DNA from: an uncultured cyanobacterium
Lineage (GTDB): Bacteria > Cyanobacteriota > Cyanobacteriia > CACIAM-69d
Assembly: GCA_937883785.1 (NCBI GenBank)
Contig: CALGDE010000166.1
Span: forward strand, 56,022 to 120,021
Direction: 5' to 3'
DNA length: 64,000 bases
Shown: in pieces, positions 18,406-27,352 of the stretch
Layout of the letters: every line of letters starts with the position of its first letter
Numbering within the stretch: the first letter of the stretch is position 1
The notes under the pieces: model-generated
What the model was told of the DNA's origin: nothing
Databases searched by the model: none
Seen by the model: only the letters and a program-made list of their open reading frames with translations
Made by a program: the position numbers and the translations under genes

Positions 18406-18810
18406 CTACAGATTAGTGGAGATTGCGTCCACTGGACAGGTTGGAATGCATTGCTCGCACATGATGCAGCGCGATCGCACGAACTCGAGCTGAAAAGACT
18501 CTGGGTTCAGGCGCAGTGCTTCAGTGGGGCACACGCCGGTACATAGTCCACAGTGAACGCAGCTCTCTTCATCAATAGCCAGGGCGCGATCGCCAAGAGA
18601 CACCTGAATATTCCGGGATTCCATCCACTCTAAAGCAGCATCTAGTTGATCAATATCTCCTGACAACTCCACCACCAACGTACCCACTTGGTTGGGGGCC
18701 ACCTGAGCGCGAATGATATTTGCCGCCACGTTGAAGTCTTTAACCAACCGGTAGGTAATGGGCATTTGCACCACGGTTTGCGGAAAAGTGAGGGTAACTC
18801 GTTTGCGCAC
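18406..18810 (-). CDS. NIL domain / 4Fe-4S ferredoxin protein
   Basis: 134 residues. Residues 1-75 are a NIL domain (ligand-binding ACT-like fold, named for an NIL sequence in methionine ABC transporters). Residues 80-130 are a bacterial two-cluster ferredoxin with C84-x2-C87-x2-C90-x3-C94-P and C115-x2-C118-x2-C121-x3-C125-P. The second cysteine set is complete, so two [4Fe-4S] clusters are expected. The same architecture is conserved in cyanobacteria; a link to sulfur or methionine metabolism has been suggested by the NIL domain only. Monocistronic. Confidence 0.88.
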   Translation of the reverse strand: MRKRVTLTFPQTVVQMPITYRLVKDFNVAANIIRAQVAPNQVGTLVVELSGDIDQLDAALEWMESRNIQVSLGDRALAIDEESCVHCGLCTGVCPTEALRLNPESFQLEFVRSRCIMCEQCIPTCPVDAISTNL

Positions 18811-19038
18811 GGTGGTCTCCGAAGGGGGACATTAAGCAGGCTGGCAAATTTGCCAAGGAACTGGTGGCAAAACTGTCGATATCAGCAGCTTTACACCCCT
18901 CAGCACTTTAAGTTTTGCCTTGCCTTTTAATTATGCTTCTATACTTTAAAAGGGCTTGTCTTAAGAAAACTTCACGGGCTAATGAATGCCTCTGTCAAGT
19001 TTGCTTTAGTCTTTGTAATTGCTACTTTTTCGTCGAAT

Positions 19039-19647
19039 ATGTCTTCACCCTCTGATTCTGCTAGCACCACCGGCTCTTCCGCCTCCACACGCTCCAACCG
19101 GTTGCGAAATGGAGTGATTGCCATCGTGGCCGTGGTTTTGGCGATCGCTTTGGGGCTAGGGTTGCAGGGGCAGTCCCGAGATATTTCCCTGGAGCAGCTA
19201 GCGGAGCAGTCAGTGCCTTTAGATACTGCCCTCAGCAGCAATAAGCCTACTTTGGTGGAGTTTTACGCGGATTGGTGTACGAGCTGTCGGGCGATGGCGG
19301 GGGATATGGCAGAGTTACGGGAAGTTTATGGGGATCGCATCAACTTCACCATGTTGAATGTGGATAATGCCAAGTGGCTGCCGGAAATTTTGAGCTATCG
19401 CGTTGATGGCATTCCCCATTTTGTTTATTTGGACGCCGATGGTCAGGAGCTAGGGCAGGCAATCGGTGAACAGCCCCGGCTGATTCTGGCGGAAAATTTA
19501 GAAGCTATGACCAACTCGGCGGCGCTACCCCGCGCTTCCCAGGCGATCGGGCAAACGTCGGACTTCCAACCGTCTCTATCTGGTGGTAACAGCGATGCCG
19601 GCGCAGACCCCCGTAGTCACGGGTCCCAAGTGGTTTCTGAGACTTAA
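19039..19647 (+). CDS. txlA: Membrane-anchored thioredoxin-like protein (TxlA/HCF164 type)
   Basis: 202 residues from the ATG at 19039; an in-frame ATG at 18982 would add 19 residues that look unlike the family. One hydrophobic segment (about 22-42) anchors the protein. Behind it lies a thioredoxin fold with PTLVEFYADWCTSCRAMAGDM, where CTSC is the redox pair, and the cis-proline in GIPHFVYLD. HCF164 of chloroplasts carries reducing power across the thylakoid for cytochrome c assembly, and TxlA is its cyanobacterial counterpart. The Ser/Gly-rich tail after about 165 is variable. No operon partner. Confidence 0.85.
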   Translation: MSSPSDSASTTGSSASTRSNRLRNGVIAIVAVVLAIALGLGLQGQSRDISLEQLAEQSVPLDTALSSNKPTLVEFYADWCTSCRAMAGDMAELREVYGDRINFTMLNVDNAKWLPEILSYRVDGIPHFVYLDADGQELGQAIGEQPRLILAENLEAMTNSAALPRASQAIGQTSDFQPSLSGGNSDAGADPRSHGSQVVSET

Positions 19648-19792
19648 TTCCAACACTTACAAGTTTGAAACCTCACTAAGGGGGCGCTTAATGCTCTTCA
19701 AAGGCACTGCTTCACTAAATCTTTTTGTGCTTCAATCGTAATTCTTTAAACTGTCCTGGCCTTTTTAAGCTGTCCTAGCTTTTTTCTTTCCT

Positions 19793-20251
19793 ATGACGCG
19801 CATTCTTGAGCAAGAAATTTATATTCGATCTAGCGCCACTTCCGTTGAAAAGTGCCTGACAGATTTGGAATTGATGCACCGTTGGCTTAATCCGGCATTG
19901 TGTTGTGAGCCAGTGGGAGCTTGGTCGACGGCACTGGGAGCCAGAAGTCGATTTCGGATTAAAGTTCCGTTACTTCAACCCACGTTGAATAACACGGTGG
20001 TGGAGCGGCGACCGGGATTGATTGTGTGGCAGTTTAAGGGCTTCTTTGAAGGGCGCGATCGCTGGGAATGTAGCCCGGAACGGGAGGGAACTCAACTCAT
20101 TAATCGATTTGAGTTTGAAATACCCAATCCTATTGTTCGCCAAGGATTTAATTGGTTTGCTGCTGATTTTGTACGCCAGGATATGCAGGCTCAGCTACGA
20201 CGTTTGAAGCGAGTAGCCGAGGAAGTTTACCTGTCAACGGCTAGGGTTTAG
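19793..20251 (+). CDS. SRPBCC (START-like) family protein
   Basis: 152 residues. ILEQEIYIRSSATSVEKCLTD at the N-terminus and the WQFKGFFEGRDRWECSPEREGTQLINRFEFEI strand series fit the SRPBCC helix-grip fold (polyketide cyclase/Coq10-like). The final amphipathic helix QDMQAQLRRLKRVAEEVY is typical. Such proteins bind hydrophobic ligands in a large cavity; no ligand can be named here. Confidence 0.75.
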   Translation: MTRILEQEIYIRSSATSVEKCLTDLELMHRWLNPALCCEPVGAWSTALGARSRFRIKVPLLQPTLNNTVVERRPGLIVWQFKGFFEGRDRWECSPEREGTQLINRFEFEIPNPIVRQGFNWFAADFVRQDMQAQLRRLKRVAEEVYLSTARV

Positions 20252-20308
20252 TTTGATTTTCGTTCTTAACTACTGAGCCTAAACTGATAAGCCTAAAATT
20301 AGATGCGA

Positions 20309-21373
20309 TTAAGTTCTGCCCTTAACGTCGGTGTCAATATAGCTAAGCATCTCGCTATGAACTGTGTTTGCCTTTCCCAATATGTTTAGAACTTTTTGGG
20401 CAACTCGGTTGGGTAGTAACGACAAACAGATGACTTTGGCGATCGCCCGCCCCACCATCTTCCAATCTTTCCTCAGGGCGCTATCGTATTTAAGCGCTTG
20501 AAACAGATATAAAAACGCTCGGGGAATATTCCGCCGCCGAATTGCACCGCTAAACGTCTGGAAATAAAGAAACTCGTAAAGATTGGCTAGACTTCTTGCC
20601 CGGGCAACCCTGATAAAATTCCTTTGATTTTCCATTTGGGAAGATACTTTTCGACGCCTTAACGCTCGTTCAATGGTTTTCCTAGAATCGCGCCCAAGAT
20701 GTTGGGTATTGGCGGAAGAAGAATATCGGGAAACCTGATAGTTAACCTGAGGAACAGGAATTGCTGCGATAGGATAGCATTCAGCAATTCTTAACCATAA
20801 GTCCCAATCTTCAGCTAAACGTAACTGAGGTGGAAAGTTGCCTATCTCCGCGAGCACTGACCGGCGCACCATGGGGCTAGAACCATTGTCCAAATAGTTC
20901 TGCATCAGCAATTCTAAAGAGGCTCCAACACCAGGCGATCGCAAGCTACCAGGACGAAAGAAATTATTTTGTGCATCCACACAATGGGTAAAACTATATA
21001 CCAGACCCACAGTCGGATTTTGTTCTAAAAACAAAAACTGTGCTTGAAGTTTATCGATACTCCAGTGATCATCAGCGTCTAAAAAAGCGATATATTTCCC
21101 TCGCGATCGCTCGATTCCCCTATTGCGGGCCACAGAAGGACCAGCGTTATTAAATCGACAGCAGAAAAGTTCAATCGATTTTTCCTGTAAATAAGATTCA
21201 TTTTCCTTTCTCCACTTTGAAATAATCTCGACGGCTTCATTTTGAGATCCATCATCGATTACGATAACTTCAAAGTTAGAAAAGCTTTGCCTAACCACAG
21301 ACTCTAATGTTGCAGAAATAGTATCGTCAGCATTGTAGAAAGGAACAACAATAGAAATTGAAGGGTCACTCAT
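20309..21373 (-). CDS. Family 2 glycosyltransferase
   Basis: 354 residues. SISIVVPFYNADDTISATLESVVRQSFSNFEVIVIDDGS is the GT2 start with nucleotide-binding DDGS. GKYIAFLDADDHWSIDKL near 90-107 is the DxD metal site. MVRRSVLAEIG and RLAEDWDLWLRIAE complete the acceptor-side ED motif. A C-terminal helix-rich part of about 100 residues follows. Last of five GT2 genes on this strand; 36 bp from the preceding gene. Probably adds one sugar of an extracellular polysaccharide on the cytoplasmic side of the membrane. Confidence 0.85.
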   Translation of the reverse strand: MSDPSISIVVPFYNADDTISATLESVVRQSFSNFEVIVIDDGSQNEAVEIISKWRKENESYLQEKSIELFCCRFNNAGPSVARNRGIERSRGKYIAFLDADDHWSIDKLQAQFLFLEQNPTVGLVYSFTHCVDAQNNFFRPGSLRSPGVGASLELLMQNYLDNGSSPMVRRSVLAEIGNFPPQLRLAEDWDLWLRIAECYPIAAIPVPQVNYQVSRYSSSANTQHLGRDSRKTIERALRRRKVSSQMENQRNFIRVARARSLANLYEFLYFQTFSGAIRRRNIPRAFLYLFQALKYDSALRKDWKMVGRAIAKVICLSLLPNRVAQKVLNILGKANTVHSEMLSYIDTDVKGRT

Positions 21374-21409
21374 AAACCTAATTTCTTCAGGGTAGAACGA
21401 CAGACCCGT

Positions 21410-22435
21410 TTAAAAGTTAACTTGAATAGAAGCCAGAAAAAACTGCTCTAATTCTTCCCAATCTTGGCGACGTTCGAGCCAAGAATTAATATTCTGCTGA
21501 GGAAGTATCCAAATCGCGGCACATTTTATAAAGAACTTAGCGATGTTTTTTCCCTGGCTGATCAGATTTTTATCATAGAAGATTGCCTTTACTCCATACT
21601 TGAATCCAAGCCAAGCCTGACCTCTGCTGGGATCACTGTCCATTGCTTCAAAAGCCAAAATCTTATATCGATTAGCTAGACTTTGTCGAACAATATGATG
21701 GCGATTAGGCTCGAACTTCTTTGCTTCTCGGGTAATAATTTCTAAGCTGCCCGCTTCCATCTTTCTGACATTCGTTGACGCTGTTGTTCCTCCCTGGCGA
21801 TAAAGAATTTGGGGAGAAGGCACTGTGATAACTCCGGATTTTTCAGCTAATCGAATCCATAAGTCCCAATCCTCAGAGTGGGTTAAAGCTTCATCAAACC
21901 CACCCACCGCTTCAAAAATATTCCGTCGGATCATTACATTAGATCCGCTTTCCACTACATCAATAATTAATAGTTGGATCCAAGGTTCACTGCTGACGGT
22001 TGGATAGCCCCCTCGACGGAAAAAGTCACCGTTTAAGTTAATGCTATTAATCCAACTGTAAACAAATCCAGCACGAGGGTTGTATTCAAGGGCAAGATAT
22101 TGGGCTTCTAGTTTATCGATAGTCCATAAATCGTCAGCATCAATAAAGGTTAAATATTGCCCTTTTGCAAGGGTGGCTCCCTGGTTTCTTGCTTTTGACA
22201 CGCCCTGGTTCTGAGTGGTTACCAGTTGAACGGAAGGCTTTTTTCTTGTATTTCTTGAATTATCGCTAATAAATGCTTCAACGACCTCTGCCGTTTTATC
22301 AGTGGAACCATCGTTGACAATAATGACTTCACATTTTGTGTCTGAAAAGTCAATGGACTGATGCCAGATTGACTCCAGAGTTTCAAGAATAGTACCTTCT
22401 CCATTGTAAACAGGAATAATAATCGATATATCCAT
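21410..22435 (-). CDS. Family 2 glycosyltransferase
   Basis: 341 residues. Same architecture as the neighbouring 354-residue enzyme: ISIIIPVYNGEGTILETLESIWHQSI, VIIVNDGSTDKTAEVVE, FIDADDLWTIDKLEAQYLALE, then VMIRRNIFEAVGGFDEALTHSEDWDLWIRLAE. The two proteins are clearly paralogous, with a shared C-terminal tail, and so probably arose by tandem duplication. The gene lies 19 bp after the upstream HpsE-like gene, consistent with one operon. Confidence 0.87.
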   Translation of the reverse strand: MDISIIIPVYNGEGTILETLESIWHQSIDFSDTKCEVIIVNDGSTDKTAEVVEAFISDNSRNTRKKPSVQLVTTQNQGVSKARNQGATLAKGQYLTFIDADDLWTIDKLEAQYLALEYNPRAGFVYSWINSINLNGDFFRRGGYPTVSSEPWIQLLIIDVVESGSNVMIRRNIFEAVGGFDEALTHSEDWDLWIRLAEKSGVITVPSPQILYRQGGTTASTNVRKMEAGSLEIITREAKKFEPNRHHIVRQSLANRYKILAFEAMDSDPSRGQAWLGFKYGVKAIFYDKNLISQGKNIAKFFIKCAAIWILPQQNINSWLERRQDWEELEQFFLASIQVNF

Positions 22436-22454
22436 AAAATCAAATAGTTTTGGA

Positions 22455-23495
22455 TTAATCCCCTGCTTTATATTGTTGCTGCATCTTTGCTTCTACGATC
22501 TGAGGTGGGGACTTCTTTCTTATTTTTCGATGGTAGAAGATGGGGCTTTCGAAGGTGCCCCATAAAAACACAATTTCAATTGCTATTACTCTCTTTAAGG
22601 CTCCGCTGGCGATCGCCCATTCAATTCCTTTAACTAATAGCCGTTTTAAGCTCCCTAGGCTGGTTTTAAAGGCTAAATATCGATGCTGCGATCGCGGTGC
22701 GTTAATCAGTCGTAGGGCATAAGTTGCCAGCCCGCAGCCTCGAGCCAGTTGGGTTAAATATTTCTGAGTTAGTCGCCATTGGGGAATTTTATGGTAGCTA
22801 ACTAACTCGGGGTTAAACCAAATTTCCCACCCATGCTTATGTAGGTATAACAAAGGTTCATAGTCATCGCCTTGTAATAGGAATTGCGGCGTCTTTCCTG
22901 TGAGAAGCTGTTGCCTTGGCACTGAGTTTAGCCACCTTAAGCGATCCACAAGCAGAGCTGCGGAGGGGGGAAGCTGTAAATTTTGAGGCGCGAATAAGCA
23001 GGGCTGATTATCGTAGTCAGGGTAGTCGCGAACCGCCAGAAACTTCTCAATTTGTTCAAAATTCTCCGGCGGTGGCGTCTCGTAATCTCCCACCACAGGG
23101 CCGGCGATCGCCCCAGCATTGGGGTGAGTCTGGGCAAATTTCCAGGCAGCGGTAATCCAATGGGGAGCGAGGACATTATCGTCATCCACAAAAATAACGT
23201 AGCGCCCCTGGGCTAAATCAATGCCCTTCCAACGGGCATAAGCTGCTCCCTGGCACGGCTCAAATCCGTAGCGAAGGGGACATGTTGTCCAACTATCTTG
23301 CCAGGAACGAACAACATCAGCGGTGCGATCGCCGCTGTTATTGTCAATAACGATAATTTCCCACCTGAATGAGGGCGGAATAATAAATTTTTGAAAGGAT
23401 TTAAATAGGTCCGGTAGCCGACTTTCACCATTAAATGTCGGAACGATAACGCTAATTTCAAAAGTACTGTCGGTGTCAATAACGCTATCTGCCAT
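22455..23495 (-). CDS. HpsE-like family 2 glycosyltransferase
   Basis: 346 residues. ISVIVPTFNGESRLPDLFKSF, WEIIVIDNNSGDRTADVV, GAAYARWKGIDLAQGRYVIFVDDDNVLAP (DDDN metal site). PPSAALLVDR and GDDYEPLLYLHKHGWEIWFNPELVSYHKIPQWRLTQKYL follow the pattern of HpsE, a hormogonium polysaccharide glycosyltransferase described in Nostoc punctiforme. It shares this layout with the product at 23630-24688. Likely role is extracellular polysaccharide synthesis; the hormogonium link is by family resemblance only. Confidence 0.8.
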   Translation of the reverse strand: MADSVIDTDSTFEISVIVPTFNGESRLPDLFKSFQKFIIPPSFRWEIIVIDNNSGDRTADVVRSWQDSWTTCPLRYGFEPCQGAAYARWKGIDLAQGRYVIFVDDDNVLAPHWITAAWKFAQTHPNAGAIAGPVVGDYETPPPENFEQIEKFLAVRDYPDYDNQPCLFAPQNLQLPPSAALLVDRLRWLNSVPRQQLLTGKTPQFLLQGDDYEPLLYLHKHGWEIWFNPELVSYHKIPQWRLTQKYLTQLARGCGLATYALRLINAPRSQHRYLAFKTSLGSLKRLLVKGIEWAIASGALKRVIAIEIVFLWGTFESPIFYHRKIRKKSPPQIVEAKMQQQYKAGD

Positions 23496-23629
23496 ATTTA
23501 GTCTTTGGGCGGATTTCTAAGTCTGACGATTAAATCGACTCTAGATGGACAGTGTGTCCTCTAATTGGGTTAATAGCTGCGTGAAAAATCAGTTTTTCAG
23601 TGAAACTTTTCGTTAGTAATATCCGAATT

Positions 23630-24688
23630 TTACTTGGGGTTAGATTCCATTACTGGGGAGGAGATTGCGCTTTTGTGCTTCACTGACTTTCTACCTAGGC
23701 GGAACTGTATTTTTTTAAGGCGCTGATATCCCATAAAGAGAGGGCTTACCAAGTTGCTATAAAGCAACGTGAACTTACAGTCGGCGACTAAATCCTGCCC
23801 TAATCTACTGCGAAACTTAAGGACGTGATCAGTCAATTTCCGAAAATCATTCAAGGCATAAAGTGCTGTCCACAGGGGGCGCTTCCAGAAGGGCAGCCGT
23901 AGCATGCGAATAACGTATCGAGTTAAGCCAACGCCCCTTAAAAATGGAATTAAGTATTGTCGTTCTAGTCGCCACTGGGGAATTAAGTGGTCAATTTCCA
24001 TGGCTGGGTTATACCAAACTTCCCATCCTTTTCGCTGTAGGTGAACGAGGGTTTCTAAGTCTTCAGAGGTGAGCATACTGTCAGCAGTTCTCCCCCCTAA
24101 AATCAGGGTCTTTGGCACTGCCCTCAGCCATGCTTCGCGCCGCACTACTAATCCTGCGGAGGGTGGCAGAACTTTATACTTCAGTTCGTACTGAAATGGG
24201 CGATCGCCCCGCTCCACAACGGCCAGGAAAGGGCGCACGTACCGAATTAATTCAACTTGATTGCCCTCTGGGAAAACGCCGCGAATTTTCCCGCCAAACG
24301 CGCCTATTTTCTTGGAGCTTTGGGATCTAAACTCAGTGAACTGGTGCACTGCAAAAATCCAGTTGGCGGCAGGAATATTATCGTCGTCTAGGAAGGCAAT
24401 CCATTGTCCCTGGGCCATTTCCACGGCTTTTTGGCGAGCGTGGGCAGCACCCTGCTTCATTTCCTTCAGGTACCGCAGAGGAACCTTTGAATTGCCATGT
24501 TTTTTTCGCCAGTGCTCTTGAAAGTCGTGGACAATTTGAGGCGTATTGTCAGTGCTGTTGTTGTCAATAACCAACACCTCCCACTTTATATTTTCTAAAT
24601 GTTGCTGGGCAAGCAGACGTTCCAGCACTTGAGGAACACGCTGGGCACCGTTGTAAGTGGGAATAGCGACGGTTATATGACAGCTCAT
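23630..24688 (-). CDS. hpsE: HpsE-like family 2 glycosyltransferase
   Basis: 352 residues. HITVAIPTYNGAQRVPQVLERLLAQ, WEVLVIDNNSTDNTPQIV, GAAHARQKAVEMAQGQWIAFLDDDNIP and PPSAGLVVRREAWLRAVP follow. LTSEDLETLVHLQRKGWEVWYNPAMEIDHLIPQWRLERQYLIPFLRGVGLTRYVIRML then matches HpsE closely. Named from Nostoc punctiforme, where the hps genes make the polysaccharide needed for gliding hormogonia. 134 bp separate it from the next gene downstream. The gene symbol is by family resemblance. Confidence 0.8.
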   Translation of the reverse strand: MSCHITVAIPTYNGAQRVPQVLERLLAQQHLENIKWEVLVIDNNSTDNTPQIVHDFQEHWRKKHGNSKVPLRYLKEMKQGAAHARQKAVEMAQGQWIAFLDDDNIPAANWIFAVHQFTEFRSQSSKKIGAFGGKIRGVFPEGNQVELIRYVRPFLAVVERGDRPFQYELKYKVLPPSAGLVVRREAWLRAVPKTLILGGRTADSMLTSEDLETLVHLQRKGWEVWYNPAMEIDHLIPQWRLERQYLIPFLRGVGLTRYVIRMLRLPFWKRPLWTALYALNDFRKLTDHVLKFRSRLGQDLVADCKFTLLYSNLVSPLFMGYQRLKKIQFRLGRKSVKHKSAISSPVMESNPK

Positions 24689-25014
24689 AGGTTTGAAGGT
24701 GTCGCTGCAGGGGAAACAATCTTCCGAGGAGTCGGCGAAGGTGTTAATCGCAACGGCAGAGTTTAGTTTTGACGTTTTGCTACATCACCTTTCTTGCGCT
24801 GATGCCCTTTAACCGAACAAGTTGCCAAAAATTTAAATTAGCGTGGCTATGTATAATTTAGCCCCATCGCCATAGTCACCAGCACAGTATGTTGCACGGG
24901 GATTGAACAGAGAATTTCTTCAGGCGCTACTTTTAAGGCGTTACCAACAGATAGTTTGGCTGCCACCGAGCGATCTTTAGCGGTTTAGTTGGCGTTTATT
25001 GATAGGAGCAATCC
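24689..25014. other. Gap between two glycosyltransferase genes
   Basis: 326 bp upstream of the hpsE-like gene, so probably its promoter. AT-rich, with no gene, hairpin or repeat that I can support. The gap suggests the 25015-26214 gene is transcribed separately from the other four. Confidence 0.4.
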
Positions 25015-26214
25015 CTAGGAAGGGGGCGAGACTTCAGTGGGTGCCTCGATAAGTGGACGCAGGGGCAGACGGGGGACACGGGTCAGGGTGAGTAGAAATT
25101 GGTGCGATCGCCCAACGGCGGAAAATCGTCTGAGAAGAAAACCAGCCGCCCTGGGGGGCAAGACCCCACACAGCAATAGTTTACCTAGGGTTAACAACCA
25201 TTTTTTCCATTGCTTGATGCTGCCGCGATCGCATCGAATAACCTGAAGCAAAAACCGCAGAGTGGTCAGGGACGAAAACCCCCACTGGGCGGGGCAAGGG
25301 CGGTCTAAGGATTTAAACGCCAGGTACTTGTAACGATTTCCCCAGATGATGTGTCGATGATTACCTAAGGTAAGGGAATCGCGTTGCAGCTCCCGTTCGA
25401 CAATAGTGCGACTGGCGGTTTCATGGGCAAGGACGTTAATGGATGCTGAGGTGGGGCGTTGACGATAGAGAATTTGCACCTTGGGCACTAGGGCGACGGG
25501 ACCGACGGCAGCGAGACGAAGCCATAAATCCCAATCCTCTGAGTGGCTTAAGGTGGCGTCAAATCCCTGACACTTTTCCAGGGGAGATCGCCGAATCAAC
25601 ACATTGGAGCCGCTGGAAATAAAGTCCGTCACCAGCAAATGTTCGTGGATCCAGCCGTCAAAAGGGGCGTTAATAACCTGCCCTAGCCGTTGCCCGTGGT
25701 CGTCCATTAGCTCGGTCCAGCTATAGACCATCACCGCGTTGGAATGCTGTGTCAGCGCCGCCACCTGGTCAGCTAGTTTTTCCGGCAGCCATAGATCATC
25801 GGCATCGAGAAAGCTAATAAACTCTCCCTGAGCGATCGCCAAACCTTGGTTGCGCGTTGCGGACACGCCGCGGGGCTGGCTGTGGAAATGTGCCTTGGAA
25901 GGCATTTCCGACGGGGAGCTTTCCCACCGTATTCGCACCCGGGAGTCTGCCGCCGCCAGGTGGGTAACGATATCGCCGGTTGCGTCGGTGGAACCATCGT
26001 CCATCACCAACACTTCAAAATTTTCAAAAGTTTGGCACAACAGCGATGCTAAGGTTTCGCCAATGGTTGCTGCCCCGTTGCGCACCGGAATAATCACCGA
26101 TACCAGCGGCGATCGATCCTGTGTGTGCTGGGATGCCGCTTGGGATGGTTCTGGCGATCGCTTATTCTGTTCCACTGGATTAAGGATCTGGATAGGTAAA
26201 TTCGCAGGCAACAA
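25015..26214 (-). CDS. Family 2 glycosyltransferase
   Basis: 399 residues, longer at both ends than its two paralogues at 20309 and 21410. The first 36 residues are polar; then LVSVIIPVRNGAATIGETLASLLCQTFENFEVLVMDDGSTDATGDIV. FISFLDADDLWLPEKLADQVAAL holds the DxD, and VLIRRSPLEKCQGFDATLSHSEDWDLWLRLAA the second acidic motif. The Pro/Leu-rich tail is variable. GC content is higher than in the two paralogues. First gene of the minus-strand GT array. Confidence 0.85.
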   Translation of the reverse strand: MLPANLPIQILNPVEQNKRSPEPSQAASQHTQDRSPLVSVIIPVRNGAATIGETLASLLCQTFENFEVLVMDDGSTDATGDIVTHLAAADSRVRIRWESSPSEMPSKAHFHSQPRGVSATRNQGLAIAQGEFISFLDADDLWLPEKLADQVAALTQHSNAVMVYSWTELMDDHGQRLGQVINAPFDGWIHEHLLVTDFISSGSNVLIRRSPLEKCQGFDATLSHSEDWDLWLRLAAVGPVALVPKVQILYRQRPTSASINVLAHETASRTIVERELQRDSLTLGNHRHIIWGNRYKYLAFKSLDRPCPAQWGFSSLTTLRFLLQVIRCDRGSIKQWKKWLLTLGKLLLCGVLPPRAAGFLLRRFSAVGRSHQFLLTLTRVPRLPLRPLIEAPTEVSPPS

Positions 26215-26597
26215 ACACTCAATAATTCAATAAAATTAAATTCAATACAATTACTCGGTAATGTGGGCATCAATGTGGGCATCAAAAAACGTTGGCACTC
26301 TGTTGGCACATCAAAAACCTTCGTTTTTGAAAACTCCGTAGTATCTCGGTGCTTAAATCCTTAAGTATCTGGGGCTCTACTTACCCAAGAGTCTTCTGTT
26401 CACCTCCTCCACCCGCATCAGGGAAAATTCGTAGACACTGTGGTCTTGAATCGTGATCCCAAAGAAATAATGATCCTCAATATTTTTTCCTGATATGGTC
26501 CCTTTGGAACACGTGCTTAACCTTCCAGACCTGATGCCCTAAATCCTGAAGATTTTCAGCGAACGTTCATCCCAAATTTCCATTTCCATAAGCTGTC
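26215..26597. other. Divergent promoter region
   Basis: 383 bp between the divergent glycosyltransferase and clpS genes, so it should hold both promoters. It contains a 12-bp direct repeat, ATGTGGGCATCA twice, at about 26259-26283. No gene seen. Confidence 0.4.
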
Positions 26598-26984
26598 ATG
26601 TTGATCCCCAGTTTCGCCGCGATCGCTACCCCGACCGCCGCCCCTACCGCTATCTTCGCCCCTACCAAAACCCCCATCAAAGCGCCCCCACCAGCGGAAG
26701 CCCCCACGGAAGATCCTGATCGCGCTCGCCAAACCGTCCGCAAAACCTACCCCAATTACAAAATCATCGTCCTAAACGATGACTTCAACACCTTTCAGCA
26801 TGTGTCCCAGTGTTTGGTGAAATATATTCCCCACATGAGCGCTGACAAGGCCTGGGATTTAACCTTGGAAATTCACCACGATGGACAGGCGATCGTCTGG
26901 GTTGGCCCCCAGGAGCAGGCAGAGCTATATCATCAGCAGCTACGCCGGGAAGGACTCACCATGGCTCCCCTGGAAAAGGCATAG
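26598..26984 (+). CDS. clpS: ATP-dependent Clp protease adaptor ClpS
   Basis: 128 residues. Residues 1-42 are an Ala/Pro/Thr-rich extension not found in the short bacterial proteins; the fold starts at YPNYKIIVLNDDFNTFQHVSQCL. The NDD motif contacts the N-terminal residue of N-degron substrates, and IHHDGQAIVWVGPQEQAELYHQQLRREGL forms the rest of the pocket. ClpS delivers N-end-rule substrates to the ClpC/ClpA unfoldase. The sequence matches the longer of the two ClpS forms of cyanobacteria. If the first ATG is correct the tail may be a regulatory extension; internal starts are possible. Confidence 0.85.
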   Translation: MLIPSFAAIATPTAAPTAIFAPTKTPIKAPPPAEAPTEDPDRARQTVRKTYPNYKIIVLNDDFNTFQHVSQCLVKYIPHMSADKAWDLTLEIHHDGQAIVWVGPQEQAELYHQQLRREGLTMAPLEKA

Positions 26985-27352
26985 ACTTCTAGCCTCGCTG
27001 GAACCGCTTTGTTTGAATGACTGCCCCAAAGAAAAGTCTGGCAGAAAACATCCTGGACTTGGCGAGGAAACCGCCCTTTTAATCCCCACAAACAGCCTCC
27101 ACAATCGCCCTGGGCGCGGTAAAGTAGGGTGTGCTTGCCCAGTGACTTCAAGCTTTGGAAACAGTGACTTTACGGTGACTTTTTTATCAAGGCAGTTGAT
27201 TTTGGGACTGCACCTCACAAGTATTTTGGCAAGGGTGGCTCGCCTTAATAGGCATTGAAAATCGCCGAAGACCCTTGGGCTTCATCACTAGAAGTGCCTA
27301 CATACTTGCTCTGCTGCACACTTATCAAAAGGACTGGGTTACTTAAACAGGC
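26985..27352. other. Gap upstream of yidC
   Basis: 368 bp. Cyanobacteria often have rnpA upstream of yidC, but no rnpA is present here. A 21-codon frame at 27017-27082 follows the clpS gene; I do not count it as a gene. Confidence 0.4.

Noticed and set aside
27017..27082. 21-codon frame beginning MTAPKKSLAEN after clpS
   Set aside because: Very short, with no convincing ribosome site and no known relative.
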